A DNA stretch of 64,000 bases from Sphaerisporangium perillae (GTDB lineage: Bacteria; Actinomycetota; Actinomycetes; Streptosporangiales; Streptosporangiaceae), in assembly GCF_023276435.1 (NCBI RefSeq), contig NZ_JALLPO010000037.1, forward strand, positions 38,285 to 102,284. Reading direction: 5' to 3'. The notes under the pieces were generated by a model that made no database searches, was not told the DNA's origin, and saw nothing but the letters and a program-made list of their open reading frames with translations. The position numbers were made by a program, and so were the translations under genes. Positions 57,274 through 64,000 of the stretch are shown piece by piece (position 1 is the first letter of the stretch; the number at the start of each line of letters is the position of its first letter).

Positions 57274-58880
57274 TTAGTAGCTTCGCAGGCGGGCCTTTCG
57301 GCGGACCTTCATACGTCCGTCGGCAATGGCTTCCGCTCGGGCCTCATAGGCCAAAATCGCCGCGATGGCGGCGTCGATCTTCTTCTTGGACCGCTTGGAT
57401 TCCTTGCGGATCAGCACCCCCTGGGGGACCTCGTAGACGACCGCGTTGGCCACATGGCGGCCCAGGTCGGGGTTGCCGTCGTGGCAGATGTCCTCGGCCA
57501 GGTGGGCTGCGGTGTGCATCCGCTCGACCGCCTTGGTCATCTGCAAGGCGCGCTGCGGGGAGAACTCGAAGACGATCTCTCGCCCGTCCTTGTCCTTCTC
57601 CTTGAAGTCCAAGGCCCAGGTGCCCACGACGTTCTGCCAGTAGGAGGGGTCGGCGTAGAGCCACTCCACGCGGTAGGTGGAGAACGCCTCGCGCATCCGC
57701 TTGTCCACCAGCAGGGTGTCGACCTGCCAGTCGGCGGCGAGCTTGGAGAACTGCGGGTCGGGCTGCTCGTCAAGGTGGATCATGAACAGCTTGCCGTCGC
57801 GGAGACGGCAGCCGACGATCGCGGTGGAGTCGCTGTAGAGCGACCCGTCGAAGCCGATGGCGATCTGGTCGCCAGCCTTGATCGGGTCGTCGTCCTTGCG
57901 CAGGCCGTCCCATACGGGCTTGGCCATCCACGCGTCAGCGGACTCCTGAATCTTGTTCAGGTAGAAGCGGTACGCCTGTGCCTGGCTCGTACGCGGGTCC
58001 TGGATCGCAGCGACCAGGCCGTCAAGGTCAACCCACTTGGAGTCGCCGTACGCCTGCCTGAGACCCAGCCGGACAGCGTCCTCGTCCTTCAGGTCGATCT
58101 CGTCGGAGTCGGCCTCCACGCAGTCGTACAGGAGCTTGCCGTTGGGCTTCTTCAAGTACGCGTCGTAGGTGCGCTGAGCGACAGAGTCCTCGTTCGGGTT
58201 GAACGCGTTGGTGGACTCCACGATGCGCGAGCCCGCGCCGGCCGTCTTGCGGACGTTACGGTCGAGCACCTCGAACACCGCTGTGCCACCGTTGTTCGGC
58301 ACCCAGTGGTGGGTCTCATCCCCGACCACGAACGTGGGCCGGGCGCCCTCCAGGCCACGGCTGGAGCTGGTTACCGGCTCGATGCGTCCCGGACGGCCGG
58401 AGCGGAACTGGATGCGCTCCTTGCCGATCTCAAGGTCGTACTCGACCTCTGCTGGCGAGTTGGCCAGCATTCCGCGGATCATGTCGCGGGTGTTCGCGGT
58501 CTGGTCGATCGAGGTGGCGGCGATCTGAATCAGCGGCAGGCCGACCGGCTTGGCCACCGGGAACCCGGCCTCGTCGAAGTAGCTGAACCTGCACGGGCCG
58601 ATGAACTCGACGATGGCCAGGGCCGCAAGGACCGGGGTCTTGCCCCAGGTAACCACCCCTTGCTACGGCGAAGGCAGGCTGTGTCGTACAGCCATTTGCC
58701 CTTCTCATCAATGGCATACAGCCACAAGATGAAACGCTTCTGCTCGACGGTGAACTGCCACGGATCGCCTGCGTTCTCGCCATCCGGCTGGACGAGATAC
58801 CTCTCGCCCCATCGCAGGATTTGATAGCCCAGCGACCGCTGAGGATGGGGAACACCTTCGGGAAGGTTGCCACTTTGCAT
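57274..58880 (-). pseudogene. Phage terminase large subunit, frameshifted in Walker A
   Basis: The packaging motor ATPase/nuclease. The first part (NLPEGVPHPQRSLGYQILRW through LRRSKGW) and the second part (WGKTPVLAALAIVEF onward) lie in different frames. Between KGW and GKTP eight extra bases (58645-58652) split the Walker A motif. Downstream the Walker B-like FVVGDETHHW and the nuclease-domain aspartates (GFDGSLYSDST, LLVDKRM) are intact. The stop lies 13 bp before the portal start. Confidence 0.87.
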
Positions 58881-58947
58881 GGGGTGTGGGTCACCCCCCT
58901 CCGGGTGCTCAGGTCGCCCGGAGGGCGGTTCAGTCGTCGATGGTCAG

Positions 58948-59076
58948 TTAGCCCTTCCCGGTCTTCTTCGGCGGGAAGGGCGCGGCCTTGCCGCCACGCT
59001 TGGCGGTCGCCGGGGCGGGCTTGGGGGTGGGCTTCTTGGCGGGTCGCTTGGGCTTGGGAGCCATGGCCATGGGCAT
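58948..59076 (-). CDS. Small basic Lys/Pro/Ala-rich phage protein
   Basis: A 42-residue protein starting MPMAMAPKPKRPAKKPTPKP and ending KKTGKG, strongly basic and without a fold I recognise. It lies between the terS 3' end copy and the terminase large subunit, all on the minus strand. It could bind DNA or be chance coding in a Lys/Pro-rich spacer. No strong binding site is seen. Confidence 0.4.
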   Translation of the reverse strand: MPMAMAPKPKRPAKKPTPKPAPATAKRGGKAAPFPPKKTGKG

Positions 59077-59099
59077 GCCTTTCGATGTCAGGTGCGGGG

Positions 59100-59155
59100 G
59101 ATCACGCGCCGCCGAGGCTGCGGTACAGCTCCAAGTCGGCGACGTTCTCGGGGAG
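59100..59155 (-). repeat. terS 3'-end copy C
   Basis: On the minus strand it encodes LPENVADLELYRSLGGA and a stop, closely matching the end of the intact terminase small subunit (PENVADFELYRQLGG). It shares its first 17 bp with copy B. Confidence 0.8.
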
Positions 59156-59201
59156 TACGTCCGCATTGCATCGGACATCACCCCCCTACGATCTGAAATT
59201 T

Positions 59202-59726
59202 GTGACGGAGCTATCAGCAGAGCGCACCGGTATTGCGAACAGGCTTGAAGTGGTCATCGAGCATCCGGAAACCCTGCGCGAGCGAATCGCGCCTGTGCCC
59301 AGGGGTGTCTCAGCGCCGGTGCTTTTCGACGTCATAGAGGTGCTGTCCGCCCTTCACGCCTTCGTCGGGGCGGTCGACATGGCAGCGCAAGCCAGCGAGC
59401 TGCAGGACGCGGTTGATGAGGCGGATGACGAGGCTCTGGCTTCGCAGGCAGCCGCCTTCCTTCGCATCCTGGCCATCGAGAGCATGCTCGTAACGCGTCT
59501 CTCGATGAACTCGCCGCTCACGATCGAGCTGGCTGTGGCCGGTATTAGTAGCGCGGGTGTCGTCTCTACGGTTGTGTACCTCTTCAAGAACCCTGACAAG
59601 ATCGGCGAGTGGTTCCCGAAGCTCCAAGTGGGCTGGTACAACGGTCGCGCCGAGGCTGAGAAGGCGCGGAAGGCGTACGAGAAGTTGCGAGATGCTCGGA
59701 CGAAGATCCGAGAGCTGGAGAGCTGA
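59202..59726 (+). CDS. Prophage cargo gene 1: single-span membrane protein, unknown
   Basis: A 174-residue protein with no family I recognise. Residues 1-105 are helical and acidic (VVIEHPETLRERIAPVPRG, SELQDAVDEADDEALASQAA). A single hydrophobic span lies at about 107-128 (TIELAVAGISSAGVVSTVVY), followed by FKNPDKIGEWFPKLQVGWYN and a charged coiled-coil tail. It runs opposite to the late phage genes, has visibly lower GC than its surroundings, and is bounded on both sides by copies of the terS 3' end. GTG 59202 is the likely start; no strong binding site is seen. Its layout fits a lysogenic-conversion or superinfection-exclusion membrane protein, which is inference. Confidence 0.6.
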   Translation: MTELSAERTGIANRLEVVIEHPETLRERIAPVPRGVSAPVLFDVIEVLSALHAFVGAVDMAAQASELQDAVDEADDEALASQAAAFLRILAIESMLVTRLSMNSPLTIELAVAGISSAGVVSTVVYLFKNPDKIGEWFPKLQVGWYNGRAEAEKARKAYEKLRDARTKIRELES

Positions 59727-59762
59727 TCACGCGCCGCCGAGCTGCCGGTACAGCTCGAAGTC
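59723..59762 (-). repeat. terS 3'-end copy B
   Basis: It encodes DFELYRQLGGA and a stop on the minus strand. 23 bp (59740-59762) are identical to the same part of the intact terS (60563-60585). It is joined upstream to a terL-start-like fragment. Confidence 0.85.
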
Positions 59763-59764
59763 CA

Positions 59765-59830
59765 GTCGTTGTGAGGGGCTTGGTGGGGGAACTCCCTCGG
59801 GAGGTTGGCCGTTTGCACAGGCACCACCCC
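59765..59830 (-). pseudogene. Fragment resembling the start of the terminase large subunit
   Basis: On the minus strand GTG then QTANLPREFPHQAP resembles the terL start QSGNLPEGVPHPQ, at DNA level including the TGCAAA start region. It runs directly into terS 3'-end copy B, so a terL beginning is joined to a terS ending in reverse of the natural order. Confidence 0.55.
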
Positions 59831-59914
59831 CTATTCGCCCAACACCAGCCCACAAAATGGGATAAAATCCCTGAGTTGAATAGGGGGGACCGTTCCAATG
59901 CGGGAAGGTGTAAA

Positions 59915-60553
59915 GTGGCAAATAATGGACATAGGGCCCAAAGGGCCCCCATTAGTGAGACCCGTACGGGAAAGCAGATATCGTGGTGGGTAGGAGTGCT
60001 TGGTTTCCCAGTGGCTACGGCTAGCTTGCTTTACGGCGTGCTGTCTTATCGGGGCGATGAAGCAGACCGTGCAGAGGCTCGGAGGACGAGCGCCCAGTCA
60101 ACTCCAGTTACGCACGATGAGGATCGGCCAAGGTCCGTATCGATAAGTAGTCCGAAGCCCAGCATCAAATCAGTAAAACGCGCTGCGCCGCCGACTCCTG
60201 CCTCCTTGCGGCAAGAGGTCCCGGCTCGCTTCATCGGCACATGGTTCGGACAAGTCGCTCAGTTTGGCAGTCAAAACTACACGCTCAAGCTGAGGATCAA
60301 GGGTGGTGAGCTGGGGAAATCTGTTGCCACGGCTGAATACAAGGAGCTTGGGTGTAGTGGCTACGACGAGCTTTCGAAGGTGGTCTCCGGAAATGAGTTG
60401 AAATTGCGTGAGGTAATTACCGTAGGTGTGGAAAAGTGTATCGAAGAGATGGCTGTAGAGCTCAGGTATGACTGGACTGGCTCGCTAAGCTATAGCTCCA
60501 GAGCGGCCAGTGGAGAATGGTCAACCGCAACATTGACCAAGGTGGCAGACTAG
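59915..60553 (+). CDS. Prophage cargo gene 2: membrane-anchored protein with kinase-type C-terminal beta domain
   Basis: A 212-residue protein. A single span lies at about residues 24-45 (WWVGVLGFPVATASLLYGVL), then a Ser/Pro-rich linker, then a predicted extracellular beta domain from residue 106 (FIGTWFGQVAQFGSQNYTLK ... AEYKELGCSGYDELSKV ... VEKCIEEMAVELRYDW). The FxGxW start, the two cysteines and the Y-x-L-x-C-x-G pattern resemble the C-terminal domain of secreted or Ser/Thr-kinase-linked actinobacterial proteins. GGAAGG lies about 7 nt before GTG 59915. It is low in GC and opposite in strand to the phage genes, and its stop overlaps the terS stop tail to tail. Probably a prophage-expressed surface protein. 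Confidence 0.65.
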   Translation: MANNGHRAQRAPISETRTGKQISWWVGVLGFPVATASLLYGVLSYRGDEADRAEARRTSAQSTPVTHDEDRPRSVSISSPKPSIKSVKRAAPPTPASLRQEVPARFIGTWFGQVAQFGSQNYTLKLRIKGGELGKSVATAEYKELGCSGYDELSKVVSGNELKLREVITVGVEKCIEEMAVELRYDWTGSLSYSSRAASGEWSTATLTKVAD

Positions 60554-60975
60554 ACCCCACCTAGCTGCCGGTACAGCTCGAAGTCGGCGACGTTCTCGGG
60601 AAGCTTGTCGGGCTTCTCCTCGCCCTTCTTCTCGGCCTTGTTCATCCGCAGGCGCATGCGGTCGGTGACCGTCGCGCCAAGCAACGACTCGTTCTGCCGG
60701 ATCTCGGCCAGAGCGTTGTGACCCGGACGGCGGAAGTACGCCTCAACGAGAGGGGCGAGCATCTGAAGGCGCATCCAATCGGTCGCCTTGAAGCTCTCGG
60801 ACTGGTCTGCGTCGACCCAGGTGTCCCACCAGCGGCAGGTGGCTACGGAGTAGCCGTCCCGCTTGAACAGCTTGCGCATCCGGTCAGGGACGTCCTCGTC
60901 GCCTTCCAGATGGGACAGGTCCACGGCGTTGCGCCGGACCGCGTTCTCCTTGGGAGCCGGTCCGCGGCCTGCCAT
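60550..60975 (-). CDS. Phage terminase small subunit
   Basis: About 141 residues. Small subunits recognise the packaging site and recruit the large subunit. The start is MAGRGPAPKENAVRRN, the middle has a helical block (DRMRKLFKRDGYSVATCRWW, then MRLQMLAPLVEAYF) and the end is KLPENVADFELYRQLGGV. ATG 60975 (or GTG 60978) overlaps the stop of the preceding small gene. It is the only late phage gene here that seems intact. Its 3' end occurs twice more downstream around the cargo genes. Confidence 0.85.
   Translation of the reverse strand: MAGRGPAPKENAVRRNAVDLSHLEGDEDVPDRMRKLFKRDGYSVATCRWWDTWVDADQSESFKATDWMRLQMLAPLVEAYFRRPGHNALAEIRQNESLLGATVTDRMRLRMNKAEKKGEEKPDKLPENVADFELYRQLGGV
60557..60603 (-). 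repeat. terS 3' end, parental copy A
   Basis: The last 15 codons of the intact terS. 23 bp are shared exactly with copy B, and AAGTCGGCGACGTTCTCGGG is shared with copy C. Confidence 0.85.
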
Positions 60976-61121
60976 CACTCGCCCCTGACGAACCTGTAAC
61001 GGCCGGCGAGCACATCGCTCACGGTCATGACGCCGTCAGCGTCGGTCTCGGTCTCGGTGTCCGGTGTCTCGGCCGCCGTGGCGGTCGGGGAGCTGATGCG
61101 CCTGCCTCTGGGTGCCGCCAT
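60975..61121 (-). CDS. Small phage protein of unknown function
   Basis: A 48-residue protein starting MAAPRGRRISSPTATAAETP, with an acidic Thr/Glu/Asp middle and the end TVSDVLAGRYRFVRGE. GGAGG lies 7 nt before ATG 61121, and the stop overlaps the terS start, which suggests coupled translation. It could be a head-associated or regulatory peptide; no family is recognised. Confidence 0.55.
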   Translation of the reverse strand: MAAPRGRRISSPTATAAETPDTETETDADGVMTVSDVLAGRYRFVRGE

Positions 61122-61268
61122 GTGCGTACCTCCGGTTGATGAAGAAAGAAGTGTGTGGCGCTCGGAACCCGCCCTCGCGTGCGCCTTGTCAGCCCCACCG
61201 GCCCTACGGCGCGATAGTTGCTGCTGACAGCCCATGTGCTGTAGAGCCTGAGTTCAGGAGTAGGGGAC

Positions 61269-62027
61269 TCAGGCCCAATATCCGTAGCCAACGATGCTGC
61301 TGGAGCGATGCACCCGCTGCACCCGGCCGGAGGAGTTGCCCTCGATCGTCTCGATCGAGCCGTCGCCGTTGACCTTCTCGACAATGGCCGCGTGGTCGAT
61401 GTTGACCCGGCTCTTGCTGCCGCCCCAGTCGAAGAACACGATCGCCCCGACCTTCGGCGTGGTGTGCCAGCGGCCCTTGGAGGCGTACCAGGCGGCCCAG
61501 GTGGGCGTGTAGGCGTCTGTGCCAACCTTGGCCCGTAAACCGGCCTGCTGAGCCACCCAGGCCACGAAGATCGCGCACCAGGGGGCGGTGGTGAAGTAGG
61601 TGTCGCCCTTCAAGACGGCGTACCAGCGCGTGTACTTGTTGGGGGCCCCGGAGATGCCGAGCTTGGCCTCGGCAGCGGCGACCTTGAGGAAGGTACTGAC
61701 CGTGCCCGGCGGCGGCTTGGGCTTGGGAGCCGGGGGAGGCTTCGGCTTGGGCTTCGGGGTGGCCGACTTGGTCTGCTTAGGAGTCGGCGTGGGCTTCGTA
61801 CTTGTCGAAGCAGAAGTAGTTGTGGATGCAGGAGTCGACGTCGCACGCGGCTTCGGGGAAGTCCCAGCGAGCACACCCGAGGGCGTCGGTGTCGGAGTAG
61901 AGCTGGTCTTCGGAGAGGGGGCCAAGCTCAATGAGGGCGGCGAAGGAGCCTGTATCAGTAAGGAAGCAAGGACTGGGACACATGCCGCAGTTACCGCCTG
62001 GGCCACAGCCCTGGGTGTGATCTTCAT
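61269..62027 (-). CDS. CHAP-domain peptidoglycan hydrolase (phage lysin)
   Basis: A 252-residue lysin. Residues 1-26 are a signal-peptide-like hydrophobic start, followed by a Thr/Pro/Lys-rich linker to about residue 108. The CHAP amidase/peptidase domain has the catalytic Cys151 in FTTAPWCAIFVAWVAQQAG and His212 in VNIDHAAIVEKVNGDG. It cuts peptide links of peptidoglycan. Lysin upstream of the terminase is the layout of many actinophages. ATG 62027 lies 4 bp past the HNH stop. An 85-residue frame overlaps its first third. Confidence 0.88.
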   Translation of the reverse strand: MKITPRAVAQAVTAACVPVLASLLIQAPSPPSLSLAPSPKTSSTPTPTPSGVLAGTSPKPRATSTPASTTTSASTSTKPTPTPKQTKSATPKPKPKPPPAPKPKPPPGTVSTFLKVAAAEAKLGISGAPNKYTRWYAVLKGDTYFTTAPWCAIFVAWVAQQAGLRAKVGTDAYTPTWAAWYASKGRWHTTPKVGAIVFFDWGGSKSRVNIDHAAIVEKVNGDGSIETIEGNSSGRVQRVHRSSSIVGYGYWA

Positions 62028-62034
62028 TGCTCAT
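61777..62034 (-). CDS. Overlapping Cys-rich small ORF inside the lysin gene
   Basis: An 85-codon frame, MSNEDHTQGCGPGGNCGMCP to YFCFDKYEAHADS, acidic and with eight cysteines. Its ATG at 62034 overlaps the HNH stop by ATGA, the spacing of a coupled gene, and it covers the linker-encoding part of the lysin gene in another frame. Either this or the lysin N-terminus may be the older coding sequence. I cannot tell whether it is translated. Confidence 0.35.
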   Translation of the reverse strand: MSNEDHTQGCGPGGNCGMCPSPCFLTDTGSFAALIELGPLSEDQLYSDTDALGCARWDFPEAACDVDSCIHNYFCFDKYEAHADS

Positions 62035-62349
62035 TGGTGACGCGCCCTCCCCCGCGCGGCCTCCGTTCGAGTCTTCAAGGTGTGACAGTCGGGGCAGATG
62101 CAGGCCAGGTTGGACAGGTCCCAGGAGCCGCCGTCGGCGACGGCTACAACGTGGTCCACGATCCGTCCGGGGCCACCGCACAGGTAGCAGCGCTCACGAT
62201 CTCGGCGACGGGCCTTGCGCATCAGCGTCGCGGCGTTGGTCGGCCGCGTCAGGTTCCGGGGACTTGTCTGTTGCCAGGGCACGTAGTGGATCTGGCATCG
62301 CCCCGCGTTGGTGGCTGGCTTGGGGCAGCCAGCTTCCAGGCACTTCTCA

Positions 62350-62362
62350 GAGGGAGTTTTGT
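62350..62362. repeat. IS left inverted repeat
   Basis: GAGGGAGTTTTGT, the exact reverse complement of 63733-63745. Confidence 0.9.
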
Positions 62363-62450
62363 GAGGGATTGCCCTCGTGTGCGTTCTCCCGAGAGTGAGG
62401 GGTTTGTGACGGAAGGTTGACGTTCACTGTGGCTGCGGTGGACTGGCGGT

Positions 62451-63302
62451 ATGGGCGAGCGTGAGCCTTATCTCAGCGATCTATCCGACGGGCGATGGGC
62501 GCTGATCGAGCCGGTGATCGCGGCCTGGAAGCAGCGGCACCCCTCGGTCAGTGGTCATCAAGGCCGCTACGCGATGCGGGAGATCGTCAACGCGATCCTG
62601 TACCAGGCCCGGACCGGCTGCCAGTGGCGGTACCTGCCACACGACCTTCCGCCGCACACCGCGGTGTACTACTACTTCGCCGCCTGGCGTGACGATGGCA
62701 CCGACCAGACCATCCACGACCTGCTGCGCTGTCAGGTGCGGGAGCGGGCCGGACGCCGCGAGGACCCCAGCGCGGTGGTGCTGGACACCCAGACCGTGCA
62801 CGCTTCGATCAACGCGCCTGCCTCCACCACCGGGCTGGACGCGGGAAAGAAGAGCCGGGGCCGCAAGCGGGGCATCGCCTCCGACGTGCTCGGACTGGTG
62901 ATCGCGGTGGTGGTGACCGCCGCGAGCGTGCACGACAACGCGATCGGCATCGCGCTGCTGGACAAGGTCGCCATCGACAACCCCTCCGTCACCAGAGCGT
63001 GGGTGGATGCCGGGTTCAAGAACGCGGTCACCTGACACGGCGCCGGGTTGGGCATCGCGGTGGAGACCGTCCACCGCGACCCGCAGACCAGGGGGTTTGT
63101 GCCACTGCCCAAACGATGGGTGGCCGAGCAGGTCTACGGGACGCTGATGCTGCACCGCCGTCTGGTCCGCGACTACGAACGGCTGACCACCAGCGCCGAG
63201 TCGATGGTCTACTGGTCGATGACCGACAACATGACCCGCCGGCTGACCGGCACCGCCACCATGACCTGGCGGTCGGCGTCGTTGCTGGGCCTGGCGGCGT
63301 GA
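62451..63302 (+). pseudogene. IS5-family DDE transposase with internal TGA
   Basis: Starts MGEREPYLSDLSDGRWALIE and has the family helix-turn-helix region (YQARTGCQWRYLPHDLPPHT), first catalytic Asp in VVLDTQTVHAS and second in WVDAGFKNAVT. A TGA at 63033-63035 then interrupts the same frame, which resumes with HGAGLGIAVETVHRDPQTRG and the region of the catalytic Glu (YERLTTSAESMVYWSMT) up to 63302. Without readthrough the DDE triad cannot be completed. Confidence 0.88.
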
Positions 63303-63311
63303 AGGGGCCCG

Positions 63312-63733
63312 GTGGTTCCCGATGAGCTGCTGCGGCACCTGGACCAACGGGAACAGGATGCCCACGCCGAGGTCGACCGGCTGCGCGCCGGAATCGCCGA
63401 GTTGTCCTCCCGGTTGGAGGACACCCAGCAGCTGGTTCCCGCCTGCAGCTCACCCGGCAGACCCTGCTCGAGATCGCTGGACGACAGCACGAGCAGCAGG
63501 ACCAGCCCGACAGCAGCCAGGAGCCGCTCCCGCCCGCCTACCAGGAGATTCTCGCCGTCTTCACCCGCACCGACGGCGGCCTGCGCGCCAAGGACCTGTG
63601 CCGTGCCCTGAACGTCGGGGATCAGCCACGCCATGTCGAGAACATGCGCGCCAAGCTCAAGCGCCTGGTCGGCCGAGACGTCCTCACCGAACCAGAACCC
63701 GGCCTATTCGCCATGAACCGGAACAAGAGCTAA
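63312..63733 (+). pseudogene. IS accessory gene (winged-helix-like), frameshifted
   Basis: The GTG at 63312 opens VPDELLRHLDQREQDAHAEV with a coiled coil to about 63430. The reading then continues one frame back as RLQLTRQTLLEIAGRQHEQQ, then LPPAYQEILAVFTRTDGGLR, NMRAKLKRLVGRDVLTEPE and a stop at 63731-63733. Similar second genes accompany many actinobacterial transposases. A -1 programmed shift is possible, but no slippery sequence is seen, so decay is likelier. Confidence 0.75.
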
Positions 63734-63745
63734 CAAAACTCCCTC
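63733..63745. repeat. IS right inverted repeat
   Basis: ACAAAACTCCCTC, pairing with the left repeat; it overlaps the last base of the accessory gene stop codon. Confidence 0.9.
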
Positions 63746-63824
63746 TTAGGAGCCCTGGGCATGGTGATTCACCCCCAGGAGTCGGAGACGTGGTGGGGGT
63801 GTGAAGGTGGGCGAGTGTCGCCAG

Positions 63825-63960
63825 GGGTCCTGTAGGACCCTCGTACCCCTTAACGGATCGGCCTTCAGGCCGATCCTTAACAGGAGTGTTGGTTATCGAC
63901 TCGGGCCTTAAGGCCCGGTAGGAGTTAACTAGTTAAGTAGGAGTCCCTTTAAGGGGACTC
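63825..63960. other. Cluster of five short perfect palindromes
   Basis: Within 136 bp upstream of the HNH start lie GGGTCCT/AGGACCC (63825-63840), GGATCGGCCT/AGGCCGATCC (63855-63876), CGGGCCTTAAGGCCCG (63902-63917), TTAACTAGTTAA (63925-63936) and GAGTCCC/GGGACTC (63941-63960). TTAAC or TTAAG steps separate them. There is no coding sequence. They may be phage terminators, repressor sites or folded RNA. Confidence 0.6.
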
Positions 63961-64000
63961 AACTAGACGGTAGGAACGAACCTCAACCCCAACCCCCCAA

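Larger units (their letters stand above)
62350..63745 (+). mobile_element. IS5-family insertion sequence (1396 bp), inactive
   Basis: Perfect 13-bp terminal inverted repeats GAGGGAGTTTTGT (62350-62362) and ACAAAACTCCCTC (63733-63745). Flanking triplets are TCA on the left and TTA on the right, both fitting the TNA target rule of the IS1031-like group, but they differ at the middle base. The element carries a transposase gene with an internal stop and a second gene with a frameshift. Confidence 0.85.
62031..63762 (-). pseudogene. HNH endonuclease gene interrupted by an IS element
   Basis: Phage HNH nucleases next to the terminase assist packaging. The start, MPRAPK, lies at 63762-63746, and the rest resumes at 62349 as KCLEAGCPKPATNAGRCQIH, YVPWQQTSPRNL, then the HNH core with CYLCGG, IVDHVVAVADGGSWDLSNLA and CPDCHTLKT. 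Removing the IS and one 3-bp target copy restores one frame (CCT AAG AAG TGC). The downstream GTG at 62282 could still start a shortened protein without the zinc-binding N-terminus. Confidence 0.85.
55815..64000 (-). mobile_element. Decayed prophage remnant
   Basis: Minus-strand genes in late-phage order: HNH endonuclease, CHAP lysin, small ORF, terminase small subunit, terminase large subunit, portal. The terminase large subunit, portal and HNH genes are all broken. Capsid, tail, integrase and repressor genes are absent from the window. The remnant ends inside the portal gene next to nucS and may run past the right edge. Codon use and GC content are lower than in the host genes. Confidence 0.85.

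Noticed and set aside
63825..63960. tRNA or CRISPR locus
   Set aside because: The palindromes differ from one another, have no cloverleaf arrangement and no regular repeat-spacer pattern.

Overview
The window is GC-rich, densely coding actinobacterial chromosome. Several things point to the Streptosporangiales/Nonomuraea-Streptosporangium side of the Actinobacteria rather than to Streptomyces: GTG/TTG starts, leaderless-looking promoters, an atp operon preceded by prfA-prmC-tsaC-glyA-wecA, a rho gene with a long Arg/Asp/Gln/Gly-rich insert, a nearby NucS mismatch endonuclease, and many DUF397/TetR-type relics. The genus is an inference; no rRNA gene is present to test it.

Layout. 1-2.6 kb: an ABC exporter of the ATPase/FtsX-permease type. 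2.7-8.7 kb: trehalose synthase, an asparagine-synthase-like protein and a large coiled-coil glycosyltransferase. 8.8-11.9 kb: an orphan second atpB, a SCO6745-like protein, a VOC protein, a decayed tetR and an ArsR regulator. 12-24 kb: the aspartate-family amino acid genes lysA-hom ... thrC-thrB. An ArgS-like protein without a catalytic domain lies at the front, and a 6 kb block of three family 2 glycosyltransferases and a methyltransferase is wedged between hom and thrC. 24.5-36 kb: rho, a two-component pair, rpmE, prfA, prmC, tsaC with a repeat tail, a pair of repeat-rich/WXG-like proteins, and glyA. 36-45.7 kb: wecA and the complete F1Fo ATP synthase operon (atpI, atpZ, atpBEFHAGDC) followed by a DUF2550 membrane protein. 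45.8-55.8 kb: PduO-type adenosyltransferase, STAS protein, TetR, aldehyde dehydrogenase, a four-gene ABC/two-component operon, a GT4 glycosyltransferase and nucS. 55.8-64 kb: a decayed prophage remnant on the minus strand (HNH, CHAP lysin, terminase small subunit, terminase large subunit, portal), broken by point lesions, an IS5-family element, and two plus-strand cargo genes inserted between copies of the terminase small-subunit 3' end.

How the genes work together. rho, prfA, rpmE, prmC and tsaC serve transcription termination and translation. lysA, hom, thrC and thrB make lysine/threonine. glyA feeds one-carbon metabolism. wecA and the scattered glycosyltransferases probably build envelope glycans. 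The atp operon makes ATP, and the distant atpB paralogue could provide an alternative Fo stator channel.

The most unusual region is 59.1-60.6 kb. Three copies of the 3' end of terS frame two low-GC, opposite-strand, single-span membrane protein genes. This looks like a recombination hotspot for prophage cargo genes, and the two proteins are the best candidates here for an undescribed lysogenic-conversion or superinfection-exclusion function.
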